NCBI GenBank assembly: GCA_012295275.1
Contig: CM022669.1
Coordinates: forward strand, 7,792,489-7,856,488
DNA length: 64,000 bases
Source of the DNA: Chrysomallon squamiferum
Lineage: Eukaryota > Mollusca > Gastropoda > Neomphalida > Peltospiridae
Reading direction: 5' to 3'
Made by a program: the position numbers and the translations under genes. How positions within the stretch are numbered: position 1 is the stretch's first letter; every line of letters starts with the position of its first letter. The notes beneath the pieces are model-generated. The model ran no database searches. It saw only the letters and a list, made by a program, of their open reading frames with translations, and was not told the DNA's origin. This document shows positions 15,901-30,474 of the stretch, one piece after another.

Positions 15901-16516
15901 TTGTTTGTCAATAGTTGTGGGTCTTTATCTCTTTTTTATCTTCTTTCTGAACTGCACCATTTAAATTAAATTTAAGTTACAAGGTTTCTGTTGACGTTAC
16001 TTTTTATAACAATTTATAAAGAAACATTTTAAGATCATTCTTTTCATTTTCTTTTTTCTTTTTTTCTAATTTATTTCTTTATTTTTATTTTATTTTTCCC
16101 CCTAGTGTCATTAAAATTAAACTAATTTTCAAAATCTCCTATAATTCTCTGAAGACTGTTAACTATCTAAGCAGATGAAAAGATAACATTTTCTGAGAAG
16201 AAAAAAAAATCCAATAACTGATGTCAATAATTATTGTCATAATGAAACTGATTAATGAGACCACTGTGTATAAAGAATTTCTTTACTGGTACACATGTAT
16301 TTTTTTATTTCTTGTTAATATTTTTACTACTAATGCCACTATAAACATATACTTTTTTTTTTTCTTAAATTATTTTTCTATTACTTTTATTATTATTATT
16401 ATTATTACTACTACAACTATTATTAATATTACTATTATTATTATTATTACTACTACTATTATTAATATTATTTTTATTTCTATTATTATTACTACTACTA
16501 CTACTACTACTACTAC

Positions 16517-16577
<61 letters not shown>

Positions 16578-18112
16578 GTTTTGCAGTATTTCAGGAGAAC
16601 GATGAGGCCGACAGATTCCAGCAAGAAGATGAAGATGCAGATATGGAACAGCGTGGTGACAATAGTTCTGGTGGAGGGCAGCAACCTCGTTCCAATGGAT
16701 GACAACGGCTTCAGCGACCCCTACGTCAAATTTCAGCTAGGCAAAGAAAAGTACAAGAGTAAAGTAGGTTGTGGTTGTAGGTCTTTTTTTTTTTTTTTTT
16801 TTTAAATAACACACACACACACTCAAATACACATTGTCACCCTCATATTCACACACAAACATTCAGAAATTATTTCTGTAATCATCTCAGTGTTTCTTCT
16901 TTCATTGAGTTGTCTGTCACTCATTCTACATCACTTGTATTGTCAGTATTATAAAACTAATTTATTTTCTCTTACTCTATGCTTCTGTACTCGTCTTCCC
17001 ATCTCTTTCTCTTCCATTTAGTGAGTGACTGTGCTTATGTGTATGTGTATGTGTGTATTTATAAGAGTGTCTCTTATGTACATGTAACTGTGTGTATGTG
17101 AGTCTGTGTGTGTATATGAGTGTGTGCATTTTCATAAGTGTCTCTGTAGGTAAATGTAGTTTGTGTGTATTTATGTGAGTCTGTATCTACATGTAAGTGT
17201 GTGTGTGTGTGGGAGTGAAGAATTTCCTCATTATAAAGCACTAATGAAATCATTTCAAGCATAATAAGCTTTGTGTGCTTGTAAACTTACAAACTTCAAA
17301 GACGTGTATCTCCTGGTGCCACACAAACAGTCTGGTGTCAGTAATTTAAAAGCGTATTGATTGATCACAGTCAAGAAGCTCTGACTTCTTCCTTGATTAG
17401 TGATGCATTTTACTTGTTTCATGTCTGACCTTTGTGGACATTTGGCCTAGCTGAGCTTTTGTTGTTTCCCGGCAAACTCTACAATGTCTAGCCATTGTGG
17501 TCATTTTGATACAGTTAATTTCCTAATGCAGAGTCAGACCCCTGTGTCTTGTAATGTAATTAGTATTATATTATTTTCTCATTTAAAATTTGATCAATAG
17601 AGTTTAATCTTATCTTCATTAAGCAAATTATTATGAAGCCTACGGTGCCAGTCTGAAACCACTCAGTCTGATGTGCAGTGTTTTGAACCAGTCTAAAATC
17701 AGTGTGATGAAACCACAGATCTTTGTTAGTGTAAGAGACAAAACATGTTTGAAAGAGGAAATTAATGTGTTCTGCTTTTTTTTAATCTATGTCTGTCTGT
17801 CTGTCTGTCTGTCTATACATCCTCCCGCAGACAGGAATAATTAAAAAATAAATGAGCAATATTTAATATTTAAATGTGCTGAATTGCTGTTATTGTTGTT
17901 ATTTGTGTTATTTACATTTTTCAGTTCAAACCGAAGACTCTGAATCCAAAGTGGACTGAGCAGTTTGATTTGAGGATGTACGAAGATCAAACAAGTCAGC
18001 TGGAACTCACTGTGTTTGATCACGACACTGCAGGCAAAGATGATTTTATGGGCAGGTAATATTACAGTCTCTATTGGCTTAGAGGTGCTGCTGCTGCTGC
18101 AAAAAAAAAAAA

Positions 18113-18144
<32 letters not shown>

Positions 18145-21100
18145 TAAAATAAAAAATAAATAAATAAATAAATAAATAAAAATAAATAAAAATATAAGAA
18201 AGAAAAAAATAACGAAGAAGGAAATAGCCTGAACATATTTAGATTATCTCACAGAAATTTTTAATTTTTTTTTCTTGGACAGGCCTTTGGTAGTATGAAC
18301 TGTATATATATTTTGTAGGCTTTCAAATGATTGTTTTTGTTTCTTGTTAAACTGTATCTGTGATGGTGCTAACAAATAAAGTTGTATATTCTTCCAGGAA
18401 ATTATTTGTTTATATTACACAGATGATGGGTACTAGTAAATAAATATTTAAGTAGATTTTGTTTTTTATTCTTGTAAAATAATTTTTATTTTATTTTGTC
18501 TTAAAGTGTTTTGTGTTTTGAGCAAACAGATGTTTCAGTTTCTAAAAATATTTTCTTAAATGTAATGGGAGACCAATCTTTGCCAATAATAAAATATGTC
18601 ACATGCACACCTATGATGTAGAATATAAATTGACATTTTACTCTTATTTATTGATTGCTGTTAAAGGAACTGAAGTCAGGTAAAAAGAAAAATATAGTAA
18701 ATAAATAAAGCTAAATATTCACATACTAATGATTGAAAACAAGGAAAAGATCAAACTATAAAGTTGTTCTGTGAAATTAATTACCAATTCTGTTTTCATT
18801 TCATTGTAAGATATGATATAACATAAGTAAGAACAAGAAAAAGAGCAACCTCTGTGTTAATAACACAGCTTGTCTTCCAATGTTCTCTTTCTTCTTCAGA
18901 GCTGTGATAGACTTGTCTAAGCTGTCAAGGGAGATAACTCACACATTGGAAGTTGAACTGGAAGATGGCGCTGGCGTCATTAAGCTTCTGTTGACAATTA
19001 GTGGTACTGCAGGCACAGAAACCATCACAGATCTGTCCAACTACACACCCAACCCCAGAGAGAGAGAGGAAATAATAAGAAAATATGTTAGTTTGGTTTT
19101 AAATTTAAAATGTTATTTCTAAAATTTAAATTTTTTATAATTTTTAAATATTTCACCCAACCCCAGAGAAAGAGAGGAAATAATCAGAAAATATGTTAGT
19201 TTGATTTTAAATTAAAATTTAATTTCTGTTTAAATACACCCAAACAGATATTAATTAATTAAAAGAAAATGATCATGTTTGTTTAGCATTTTTTAACAAT
19301 TTTACTTTTTAAATTTTGCTTATTCATGCAATCCCACACACACAAAAGAACACACACAAAATATAGATATATATATATATATAAAACTGAGACTTTCAAA
19401 AAGAAAACATTATATGAAAATTTATTATTGATTTTTACAGTTTTAATTTGTTTTAAATTTTTTTGAAACAAAATAGAAACCTGAACATTTTATTCAGTAA
19501 CACACATACACACTTGCTATATATATATATATTTTGGCTTTAAATATATTTGTCATTTCAAAAAGATTTATATTAACACAGTTCAAATGTAACCAAACAA
19601 TCTCAAAGTATAAATTTTAAATGTCATTATCTAAACGCTTATCATATTGTTTTCAAGATATATTTATTTAATTTGACAGTGACATTAATTAATTTCCTGA
19701 TATGATAATTAATTAGAACCTGGTTACAAGCACATCAGATATTGAGGAAAATCCACTTTATATTGTGAGGATTGTCTTTTCTCTCTGTTTTATTCCTATT
19801 TTTCTTTTTTTCTTTTTATATTTTTGATCCGAAATGAAATAATGCTAGTTTAATACCTACGAGAATTTGTTTTGTTTTTTCATATTTTATCCATCAGAAA
19901 ATAAATACCTGTTTGACTATATGTTTGCTGTTTATGTTTTCAGGGTCTTCTTCAGTCATTTAAAAGTTTTAAAGATATAGGCTGGTTACAGGTAAAAGGT
20001 TAGTAAATAAAAAAATTAAAAAAATAATAAAAAAATATAGTAATAATTAAATAAATAAAAAAAAAAAATAATTAAATAAAAATATAACTAAATAAATGAA
20101 AATACAAATAAACAGACAAATGCATCAGTAAATAATTTAGTGCAGTGAGAATATTAAAAGAGAGAACATAACAAGGTAAAAATAATTTTTAAAACAAAAA
20201 TATAAAAGAAAATAAATGTTTTTTTCAGTGTTCAAGGCTCAAGGTTTGAAGTCTGCTGACTTTGGGGGTCTCAGTGATCCATTCTGTGTTCTAGAACTTG
20301 TCAACACTCGTCTGCAGACACAGACAGAGTACAAGACTCTGAACCCAGAGTGGAACAAAGTCTTCACCTTGTGAGTCAGCTCAGTCTGTTCTAATAACTA
20401 GTGTCACACACACTTCTTACTCAGAGTCACTCTGTTAGATACAGCAACATAATAACTTAGTGTGTTTTGTTAGCTTTAATTTACAGTTACTTTGCTAGGG
20501 AACATTTTAATTTAGAGTTACATAGTTTTAATTTAGTGTTACTTGTTACAGTTTTGATTTAGTGTTACTTGTTACAGTTTTATGTGTTAATTGTTACAGC
20601 TTTAATTATGTGTTACTTGTTACAGTTTTGATTATGTGTTACTTGTTACAGTTTTAATTATGTGTTACTTGTTACAGTTTTGATTTAGTGTCTTTGTTAG
20701 CTTTAATTTAGAGTTACGTTGTTACATACAGATTTAATATGTGTGTGTATGTATGTATATATATATATATAGTTGTTAATTCAGAAAATGTTTACATTTC
20801 ATGGCTTCTCTTACCACTCACAAGTATGACCCGTGATAGAAAACTAAATTCTGATTTTTACAGGTGTCATTAAATAAAACTAAACCTTTATTCTGTTTTA
20901 GCAATGTCAAGGACATTCACAGTGTTCTGGAGGTCACTGTGTATGATGAGGACAGAGACAAGAAGTTTGAATTTCTAGGCAGAGTGAACATTCCAATATT
21001 ACGAGTAAATCCCACTTCATTGGTTTTTATTTACTTTTTTTTTTAAATTCATTTATTTGCATCATTTTTTATCTATAAAATTGCCAATGTGGTGCATTCG

Positions 21101-24100
21101 TTTGAAAAGATTTTCACTATTTTAGCCCTTTCAGACAAATGCTTATGCCAAAAACAATGCATCTTCCATGTTTTTATGCCAGTTGTGCATGCACTGCCTT
21201 GTTACAGGATGATGGAAAGTTTTATTACATATTTAACCAGGAGTCCTGGGCATGAGAGTCTCAGTGGGTTAAAGTAAACTTGTAATACAAACAAATCATT
21301 CTTTCAATTAAATGTTGATTCCTTTTTTTAATAGTTTAAATTTTTTAACTGTTTTAATAGTGAATGAAAAATTTTAAATTTATTTTGGAAATATACTGAA
21401 GTAAATAATAATATTTAACTAATAATACATTTTTCAAAATTGTGATAAAATTTTATTATTATCATTATTAAGATTCAGAAATGTCACTTTTTTTTTTTTT
21501 TTTTTTTTTTTTTTCTCTCACTTTTTTTAAAGAGTAAAACAAGTAAATATGTTTTCATTTTTACATTTATTTTTTTATTTTTACCATATCCATCACAGGA
21601 GGTAACACCTCATATCTTACAAACCACATTTTTAAACTTTCTAATTTATACAAATAAAGATGCAGATGTTGTCCATTATTTAACCAAATTTCAAGTTAAT
21701 ATATTTAGTAGTTTTTACATTGGGGAAGTTCAAGAGCAGTGATTTTTCTATATCAAATTTTTATTTTGGCTCTGTGTAAAAATTCTAATGATATTATCTA
21801 TGCTGTAGTGAGTTTCCAGTAACTTACCTTGTTTTAATGTTTCTTCAGGTGAGAAATGGAGAAAGACGATGGTATGCTCTCAAAGACAAAAAACTGGTTC
21901 GTAGATCAAAAGGTGCTATCCTACTTGAGATGCATGTCATTTTCAATCATGTGAGTCACACATCCTTTCATTCTTTCTTTATAACTTACAGCTGGTTCCA
22001 TTAAGCTCTCAAAAAAGATATGAAATTTTTTGAATAGGCTTCTTAGGTTTGTTTAGTTGGAATTTTTGAAAATATGTTTTTAATCTTTATTATTATTTGT
22101 TACCAGATATCAATCTTTACTACTAATAAAGCATGACAATGACTATACAGGAAACAACCCTTCCAAAAAAAAACAAAAAAACCAATCAAAAACAACAACA
22201 TAAAAACAAAAAAAAAAACCATGATAGATAACTAGAAGATCTTTGACAAAATATTTATAAATTTTTCTATCTTTATTAAATTATTACTACAACTGTTATT
22301 ATTACCACTTCTACTACTGATGTTACTACAAGTAATACTATTACTATTACTATTACTGCCACCATAACCATCACCACTACTTCTACTACTATTATTACCA
22401 ATACTACTACTGTTACAACTATCACTGACTTTTAATACACTACTACTACTATAATCACTGTTTCAGCTACTGCTATCACTAGTACTAATATTGCTAATAC
22501 CTCTGGTATCACTACTGCTACCACTGCTAATATTAACTTTAAAATTAATAATATTATCATCATTGTAGATAAAGGCAGCCATTCGAACAGTTAACCCAAG
22601 AGAAGAAAAATATATGCAACCAGATCAGAAGTTTAAAATTTCAGTGAGTAAATAAATAACTAAATAAATAACTAAATAAATAAATAAATATTGTATAATA
22701 CATTTGACAGTATTAAAAGTTCAATAGAATAATTCCTATATTAACTAATTATATCTTTGCTGTACGTAAGATCTTTGGAAATATTTTAAATGTTGTCTGC
22801 TCACTTAGTCTGTATGGTAGGTAAACTGATGCTGTTTATTTATGATGATTACATGATATGCTGTTTTGGTTGTTTTTTTTATTATTATTATCTTGGGGAG
22901 AGGGGGTTTTGATTTATAAAGTAATCAGCTAATTTACTAAAGTATCTATTTAAGTATGTATTATATAAAACAGAATAAAATGTATACTTATGACACACAT
23001 TAAATACTTAAGAGAAATGTAATAATCTGAAACAGGTCATAAAATGAAACTGATTAATATTCACTTAAGCACTTTTTAATATTAATCGGTTTTATCTGGG
23101 TTTGTTTCACAAAATTTAATATCTATAATGAGAACAGGAAAACAAAAACCCAGCCCCTGCCTTTCTGTGTGTTACTTTCATTAATCATGATCAAATAATA
23201 TTTTTAATAAACCTTAGACATAAAAATACAGACAGTGGGCTATTTCAGTCCACAGGACAGTTCAGGTTTATTATTAAACAAATTGGGTTCTGTATTATAT
23301 TTTCTTATTACTTACATTTTGTAGAAACTTTATGTTTTTGTTTACAGATAATGAAGAGAAATATAGACAGGGTATCTCAGATAGTGTCGGCCATTATGGA
23401 AACTGGACGTTTTTTACAGAGTTGTTTTAACTGGGATTCTACACCAAGAAGTATTACAGCATTTATAGTACGTAGTATTTTTATTATTATTATTTTTTTT
23501 TTTGTTCTTTTTGTTTTTTATTTGTATGTATTCTTTATAGTACTTAGATTAATATCAATCTGTTTATAAATATATCTTTGTATTATGTTTTGTAATAAGT
23601 ACTTAATATTTTATAGTATATAACTTTGTGTTATATTTTATAATGATACTTAATTAATATTACTACATTTATAATATATGTGTTATTTTTTATAACATAT
23701 ACTAAGTATTACTAAATTTGTAATATATATTTTAAAGTGAAGTATTTCAAGTTCTGCTTTAAATAAACAAAATAAATAAAAATGATATTTTCATGTATTT
23801 CTTGTTAAATAAAAATGACATTTTCAGGTATTTCTTGTTAAATAAAAATGACATTTTCAGGTATTTCTTGTTAAATAAAGATAATATTTTCAGGTATTTC
23901 TTGTTAAATAAAAATGATATTTTCAGGTATTTCTTGTTGTTGTGTGGAACTTTGAACTGTACATGCTGCCCATCTCCATTCTCATCATATTTTTAAAAAA
24001 CCTCATGATTGCTCAAATACTAGGTGCTAGAGAACCTTGTGAAGATGTGAGTCATTTGCTGTTTTCTTTTTCTTTTACATTCCACAGCAACAACAACAGC

Positions 24101-24122
24101 AACAATAAATCTAATAATAATA

Positions 24123-24210
<88 letters not shown>

Positions 24211-26557
24211 AGTAATAATGGTAATAATAAGCAGCAAGTAATAGTGGTGGTGCAAACTGTGTTAAAAACAAAATGAGTGAACCCAAAAGTTTTGTTCAGG
24301 TCATTATTTGTACTTCAGCAGACCATTTTACTGTTGAACTAGTCTGCAGTAACTTAGCAAATGTATTTAATAAAATTGTAATTTATTTTATTTTTTTTTT
24401 AATTTTAATTTATTTTTAATTTTTTTTAATTTTATTGTTATTATTTTTTTTTTTAAATAGTGTTCATTACAGTATTCATAAATAAGTATGATAATGTAGC
24501 CTAAAAGCATTTTGTAGATTTCTAAGAGTTACTTTTATTTGGGTTTATTTTTGTCTGTTAAAATATAATATATTTGAATCAGTAGATAAGTTAAAAATAT
24601 TTCTGAACTACCATTAAATATTTTGTTTTAATAATATTTAATATTTTTAATTAAAATATAAATAAGATTTCACAACAAACAACCATAATATATTTAGTGT
24701 TTTTTCATATAGTTTCTACCCACCAACCTTTGTTAATAATAAAGTGTTACAACAAGCCTGAAGAGATGTATAGGTTGTCATTTCCTCTCTTTCATCACAT
24801 CAGTTTAAGAACTAAAATATAAAAAAATAAAAATGACAGTCCAATATGACATGTTTTTGAAAAATAAACTTAATAATACTTGTTAATGTAAATAATTTGT
24901 AAATATATCATCAAATGATTTTTTTTACAAAATTTCAGGAATATTTTGATGATGATGAAGAAGATGATGAGGAAGATAAAGATAAGGTAAGTTATTAACA
25001 TAATCATAATTTTAACAACATTCATGTAGACACATACATAACATACACACAGATATATATATAAATATATGATTTTTTGTTTTTAGATACATACAGATCA
25101 ATATTTTGTTAATATGTTATGCATCTGTCTGATACATAATATATATTAACAATTAATATGAACTTTTTTTTATAATGTCAAATAACTTTTTGTAAAATAT
25201 AAAATAAAGACACATATTTAATATAATATTAAAAATTAAGGTGAAAATTTATTTTTAAAAATCAAATATTTATAGTTTATGCTGTGCCTGAAAAACAGAA
25301 AGTTACAAAGAAAAACCCTTTGCAGGACCAACATAAATAATTTAATAATTAACAGTGTGATTTAAAATTGTATTTCAAATAATTAGATTACTTTATTAAG
25401 CTTATTTAAAAATTATGTCATGACTAAACTGTTTTAGATTGTATTAAAAATTTGTTGCTGCAGTTTTTGACATTTGAATGAAATTTTTTGAAAATTTTAA
25501 TACCTAGTAAACTAAGAAAATCAGCAAGAAAAAAAAAAAAAAAAGTAAAAATAATAATAGCATCCAGTTACTTGCTAATCATAAAATGTTTCCATAAAGC
25601 ATTGGTTCAAATAGTTTCTATTTCTTAGTTTATGAATACTGTCAATTTTTTTATGTATATTTGTTTTCCTCATACCCCAAAACAGACAGGATATTTCTTA
25701 ACAGTTAAAAAAAAAACCTCTTCAAGCCAACATAGAGATATATAATGCTGATGTCTGTCTGACTGTCTGTTTGTCCATGTGTCCAGTATTTTATTTTATT
25801 ACTTTTTTATCTGCATGATAAACATCTGCATGACTTATCTTTAAAAAAATCCCCATAGTAATGTTGTTTTGTAATGTGTATTTTTTTTCTTTCTTTTTTG
25901 GATGTTTTATATTCCACCTGTTTTTTGTAAAAATAATTTTCATTGTCTTCCATTTATTTGTATATGTTTTTTTTTTTTCTGACTGTTTTCAGAAAAAGGT
26001 AAATGTGTGTATAGTTTTATTATTTGGCTTTGGTGTTAGGGTTTGAATTAGCACAGTCTAGGTGTTCACAATTCACAAAACAGAACCAGATGTACAAAAA
26101 GGACTATTTTTTTGTTTTTCTCTCCATTAAATAGAGTGATACATAATGAAATGGAACCAGGAAATCAGTTTAGAATGTTCTAGAAATTTATTAAAATATT
26201 TTCAATCCTTGTCATTTGAATGGATTGTAAAGAAAATATTAATGCTATTTCACAAGTACAGCTGTTCTCCGTTTTGTTGTTCATCTGGATTATCTCCCTT
26301 GCTTTCTAGTCCAGATGTTTTTGTGAAATAGCTTTTCATTTATGACTCCTTCATATGAATATTTGAAATATTTTCACAACATTGCTTATTGATTTCCTAG
26401 CCCCATTTTGTTAGATAATCAGTCTGTTGCTTGGAGATATGGTCCATTTGTTATTTTTGTCTTACAGTGTGGTTCTGCTTCAGAAATTGTACACCCAGAC
26501 TCACTCACATAGCCTACTTACTTTGATTTTTTTGTATTGTTTCTATAACAATATATA

Positions 26558-26614
<57 letters not shown>

Positions 26615-27503
26615 GTTTGCTCGTTTTCTCTGCATGTTTTAAATAACTGATTTATTGCAACATTTTATTTGATCTTCTGTTGATTAATATTAATAGTAAT
26701 GTATCTTTTAGACTCTTTATTTTATTTTACTTATTTATGCTGTTTATAGATAAGCAGACAGATGTATCACTGTTTAAAACTTTCAGCCATATTCTTATCA
26801 TGAAATGAAATTATTAAAATATAATGTCTGTTGCAATATGGAAAAGTTTGAAAGGATTATAGTAATTGGGATTGGAGCATTACTCATATAAATTTTTAAT
26901 TTTTTTTTTATAAAACAATAAAAATAAAAATGAAATTATGATGATAATAATAATAATAATAACAATAATAAATTGATAATTATCCAGTTTAATAGATAAA
27001 CAGAACATAATAATGTTTTTAAAATATTGGCTAATCTAGTGAATGCCCTTTAGATTAGATTTTTTTTTGGTTTTGTTTTTTTACAAAATGCTGAAAACTA
27101 AAAACACTAAAACGCTGAGATATATCAATCTTCATACTCTATCAGTGTAATTAATAACAATCATTGGTCGTTTTAACTTACTTTTTTGTTTATTTGTAGT
27201 TTAGTTTTAGTGCATTTTTTTTTTTTTTGGTGTGTTTTTTTAATCTAAAGAATAAATTAATATTGTTTGTTACCTCCAGTATCATATAATTGTTTATTAC
27301 AATGTCAGGCATGTGATTTTATTAAAAAAGCATGATAGAAAATCCCTTGAAGTTCTGTTTTGATTATTTTGATTATACTTTTTCCTATAAAAGGAAACAC
27401 AATTTTTGGTTCTTAAGTTGAGAGTCCCTGTCTGGAATGGGCAATAGTCTAACTGATACAACAAAGAGAAGTGATCCTATGACTGCCTTGTTTTAAATTA
27501 GAT

Positions 27504-27555
<52 letters not shown>

Positions 27556-29104
27556 TAACAATAATATCAATAATAAAGGTCACTAGTTTACCTCAAGTGA
27601 ATTTATTTACTTTTCTGATTGCTTAAATGTGTCACTTTTCAAGAAAAAAAATTAAGAATGCATAATTTTTTTTTTTAAATTAAACATTAACAAAAGATAA
27701 GTGATTATTTGAATAGTTATATAATTAAAATTAATTTAAATCAAATTTACAAACAAAATTGAAAATTTAAAAAAATACATTATTAGTCAAAAATGTGTAT
27801 ATGTAAACAAAATTAATTAAATAACTCAACGTTAACATATATCAATAAAATAAATAAATGATCATTTACATACGTCAATAATAACTACAGGATCATACAT
27901 TTAAACTGATTAATGAATAAAAGAAATTACTTTCATCCAGCTTTTTTATATATATGTATGTATACTGACTTTCAATAGATTTCTTGTGCTGCTTTGAATC
28001 TGGACAACATAGCAATGAAAATCACATGTTTAGACATGTGCCAGAATCTTGTAAACCAGAAGGTTATATGTGACGACAGTAAATTAACAAGTTGATGTCA
28101 TTCTAACAGTTTGTGTGTCATCTTTGTTTCTCATGTTCCTTACTTACTTGACACAAATAAAACCTAGACAGATCAAAAACCTTTTCTTTGATGTCATTTC
28201 AATGTCTAGAGCATTATTTTCATTACATCAGTCAGAGAGTATTTGTAGAAATTCTCCAAAACAAATACAGTTTAAAAACTTATTATGATTTGTCAAATAT
28301 TAAAGGAATTAGGAACTTTCCCTGTGATGTAATAATAATAAAATAACAATCTATACATACTGGGTTTTTGTTTAAAAATTCAATTATTCTGAATATATTC
28401 AGAAAAAAAAAAAAAAAAATTCTTTGATTGAAATCTGAAGAGTAAAGAGTTTTGCAAATAAATTGGTTTATTTTGTTACCATGGTTACTAGGTGGAGATA
28501 AAATGTTTGACATGGTTTTTCAAGCCATCATCATCAAAATCATTATTCCGTTCATCAATATCAGCTTTTTAGTTTGATTTTTTTTATTATTGCTGTTATC
28601 ATTATTATTATCATTACAATTATTACTGCTTTTCTTTTTTTTACTGTTATTATTATTGTTATTATTATTATTACTGTTATTCTTATTATTATCATCATCA
28701 TTATTATTATTCATATTATTATTATCATTATCATTTTTTTACTATCATTAAACTATTATTATTATTATTATTATTATTATTAGGACAGCTGAAAAACAAG
28801 CCATGTGACTGACCCACATGGACTACTTCCATTTATTAGTTTATCAGTTTTCCATGGTGATTTGCTTGTGTGTGTGTGTGTGTATTTTAGTCCAAATGTG
28901 AATATAAATAAAACAGTTAGACCATGGGAAGTAATTAAAGTAATTAAAGAGTCAAATGTAGATGAGAATATTAAAAAACAATGACATCAACTAGAACTTG
29001 TACACTATACCTATGGTGATTTCAAAATCAGAATTTAAAAGCTAATGTTTTACACAAACCAAAAATTAACTATTAAAATTGTTATGGTTTTATTTGAATA
29101 GTGT

Positions 29105-29181
<77 letters not shown>

Positions 29182-29851
29182 CAGAGATGTTTAGAACAGT
29201 TCGAGAATGAGGAAGTGACCCAAACAGAGTGTTAAATGTATGTGGTAGACTGGCCAATGTAGTTTTGTTTTTTACATGTTTTCTAACAGCTAAGTTTTTT
29301 AGTTAATATCCTGGATGTTATTTAAATACCAGTGTAGAACAGCTGTTTCAGAAACGTGAAATGATGCTGTTACAGAATAATATTTGATTCTCTCAGAAAA
29401 AAAAGGAAAGGAAACTGTGTCTGGAATGTGTGTGTGTGTGTGTGTGTGCATGCATGCATGTATGCATGTGAATGGGTGTATGTGTATGCTTGTATGCATT
29501 TGTGTGTGTGTATGTGTGTGTGTTTGTGTTGTGTTTGGCATTTGTGTTTGTGAGTTAGATTCTGTATGTGTGGGTTTGTTGTTTACTGTCAGAGAAAGAC
29601 TGTGTATGTATGTATGCACACATTTTGTGTTTATGTGTATGTATGTGTGTGTAAAGGTGTGTTTTGAGTCTTTCTGTTAGTGCATTATGTCTGAATGTAT
29701 GTGTGTGTATGTGTGTCTGTGTGTGTATGTGTGTATGTGTGGTAGTATTGGTACTGTATTTGAAAATGAACTAGTCCTTGTTAGTGACAGATTAATCAAC
29801 AAGTACTGTTTATAACAAAATATTTCTGTGAAGCTGTGATTAGAACTTAAC

Positions 29852-29907
<56 letters not shown>

Positions 29908-30443
29908 TAGATACACATATACATATACATATTCTGGATCAGTTTTTGTTTTTACTTTTTTTGTTTAGCATTAAAAATGTGCATACTAACAACCACATGT
30001 ACTCAAAACACAATTTATAATAGTTTTATATTGTATTTTTAATGTTTTAGTTTATATTTTAGAGAACCCTAATTTCAGCATTTATTCTCTAAAATAATCT
30101 CATTAATATTTATTTAATTTCTGCAAAGTTATGGCATGACCGCTTGTAGCACACAAATCTTGTTCTCCTTTTGTTTTAAATATTGTGTTTTGCATTTGTA
30201 TTTATTTTATATACATATACATACACATACATACATGCATACATTACTTACATGCATACATACATATATATACATTAATACACAGACACATACACACATA
30301 CATACACACATACATACATACATACACACAGATACATACAAACATACATACACACATACATACATACATACATATAGATACATACAAACATACATACACA
30401 CACACATACATACATACACACACATATATATACACAGATACAC

Positions 30444-30474
<31 letters not shown>

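Noticed and set aside
16370-16705. Minus-strand poly-Ile/Val open frame
   Set aside because: Shadow of the ATT/ACT block and of the true C2B exon on the plus strand.
16595-16725. Alternative acceptor tatttcag for the C2B exon
   Set aside because: Reads through an acidic-looking frame to a TGA and does not enter C2B; the acceptor eight bases upstream keeps the frame.
27979-28062. Candidate 28-codon cassette exon in the large MCTP intron
   Set aside because: Open and phase-neutral, but the donor (AAG|gttata) and acceptor (ttcaatag) are weak and the peptide resembles nothing in MCTP proteins.
28520-28783. Asn-rich or Ile-rich open frames
   Set aside because: Translation of ATT/AAT trinucleotide repeats within an intron.
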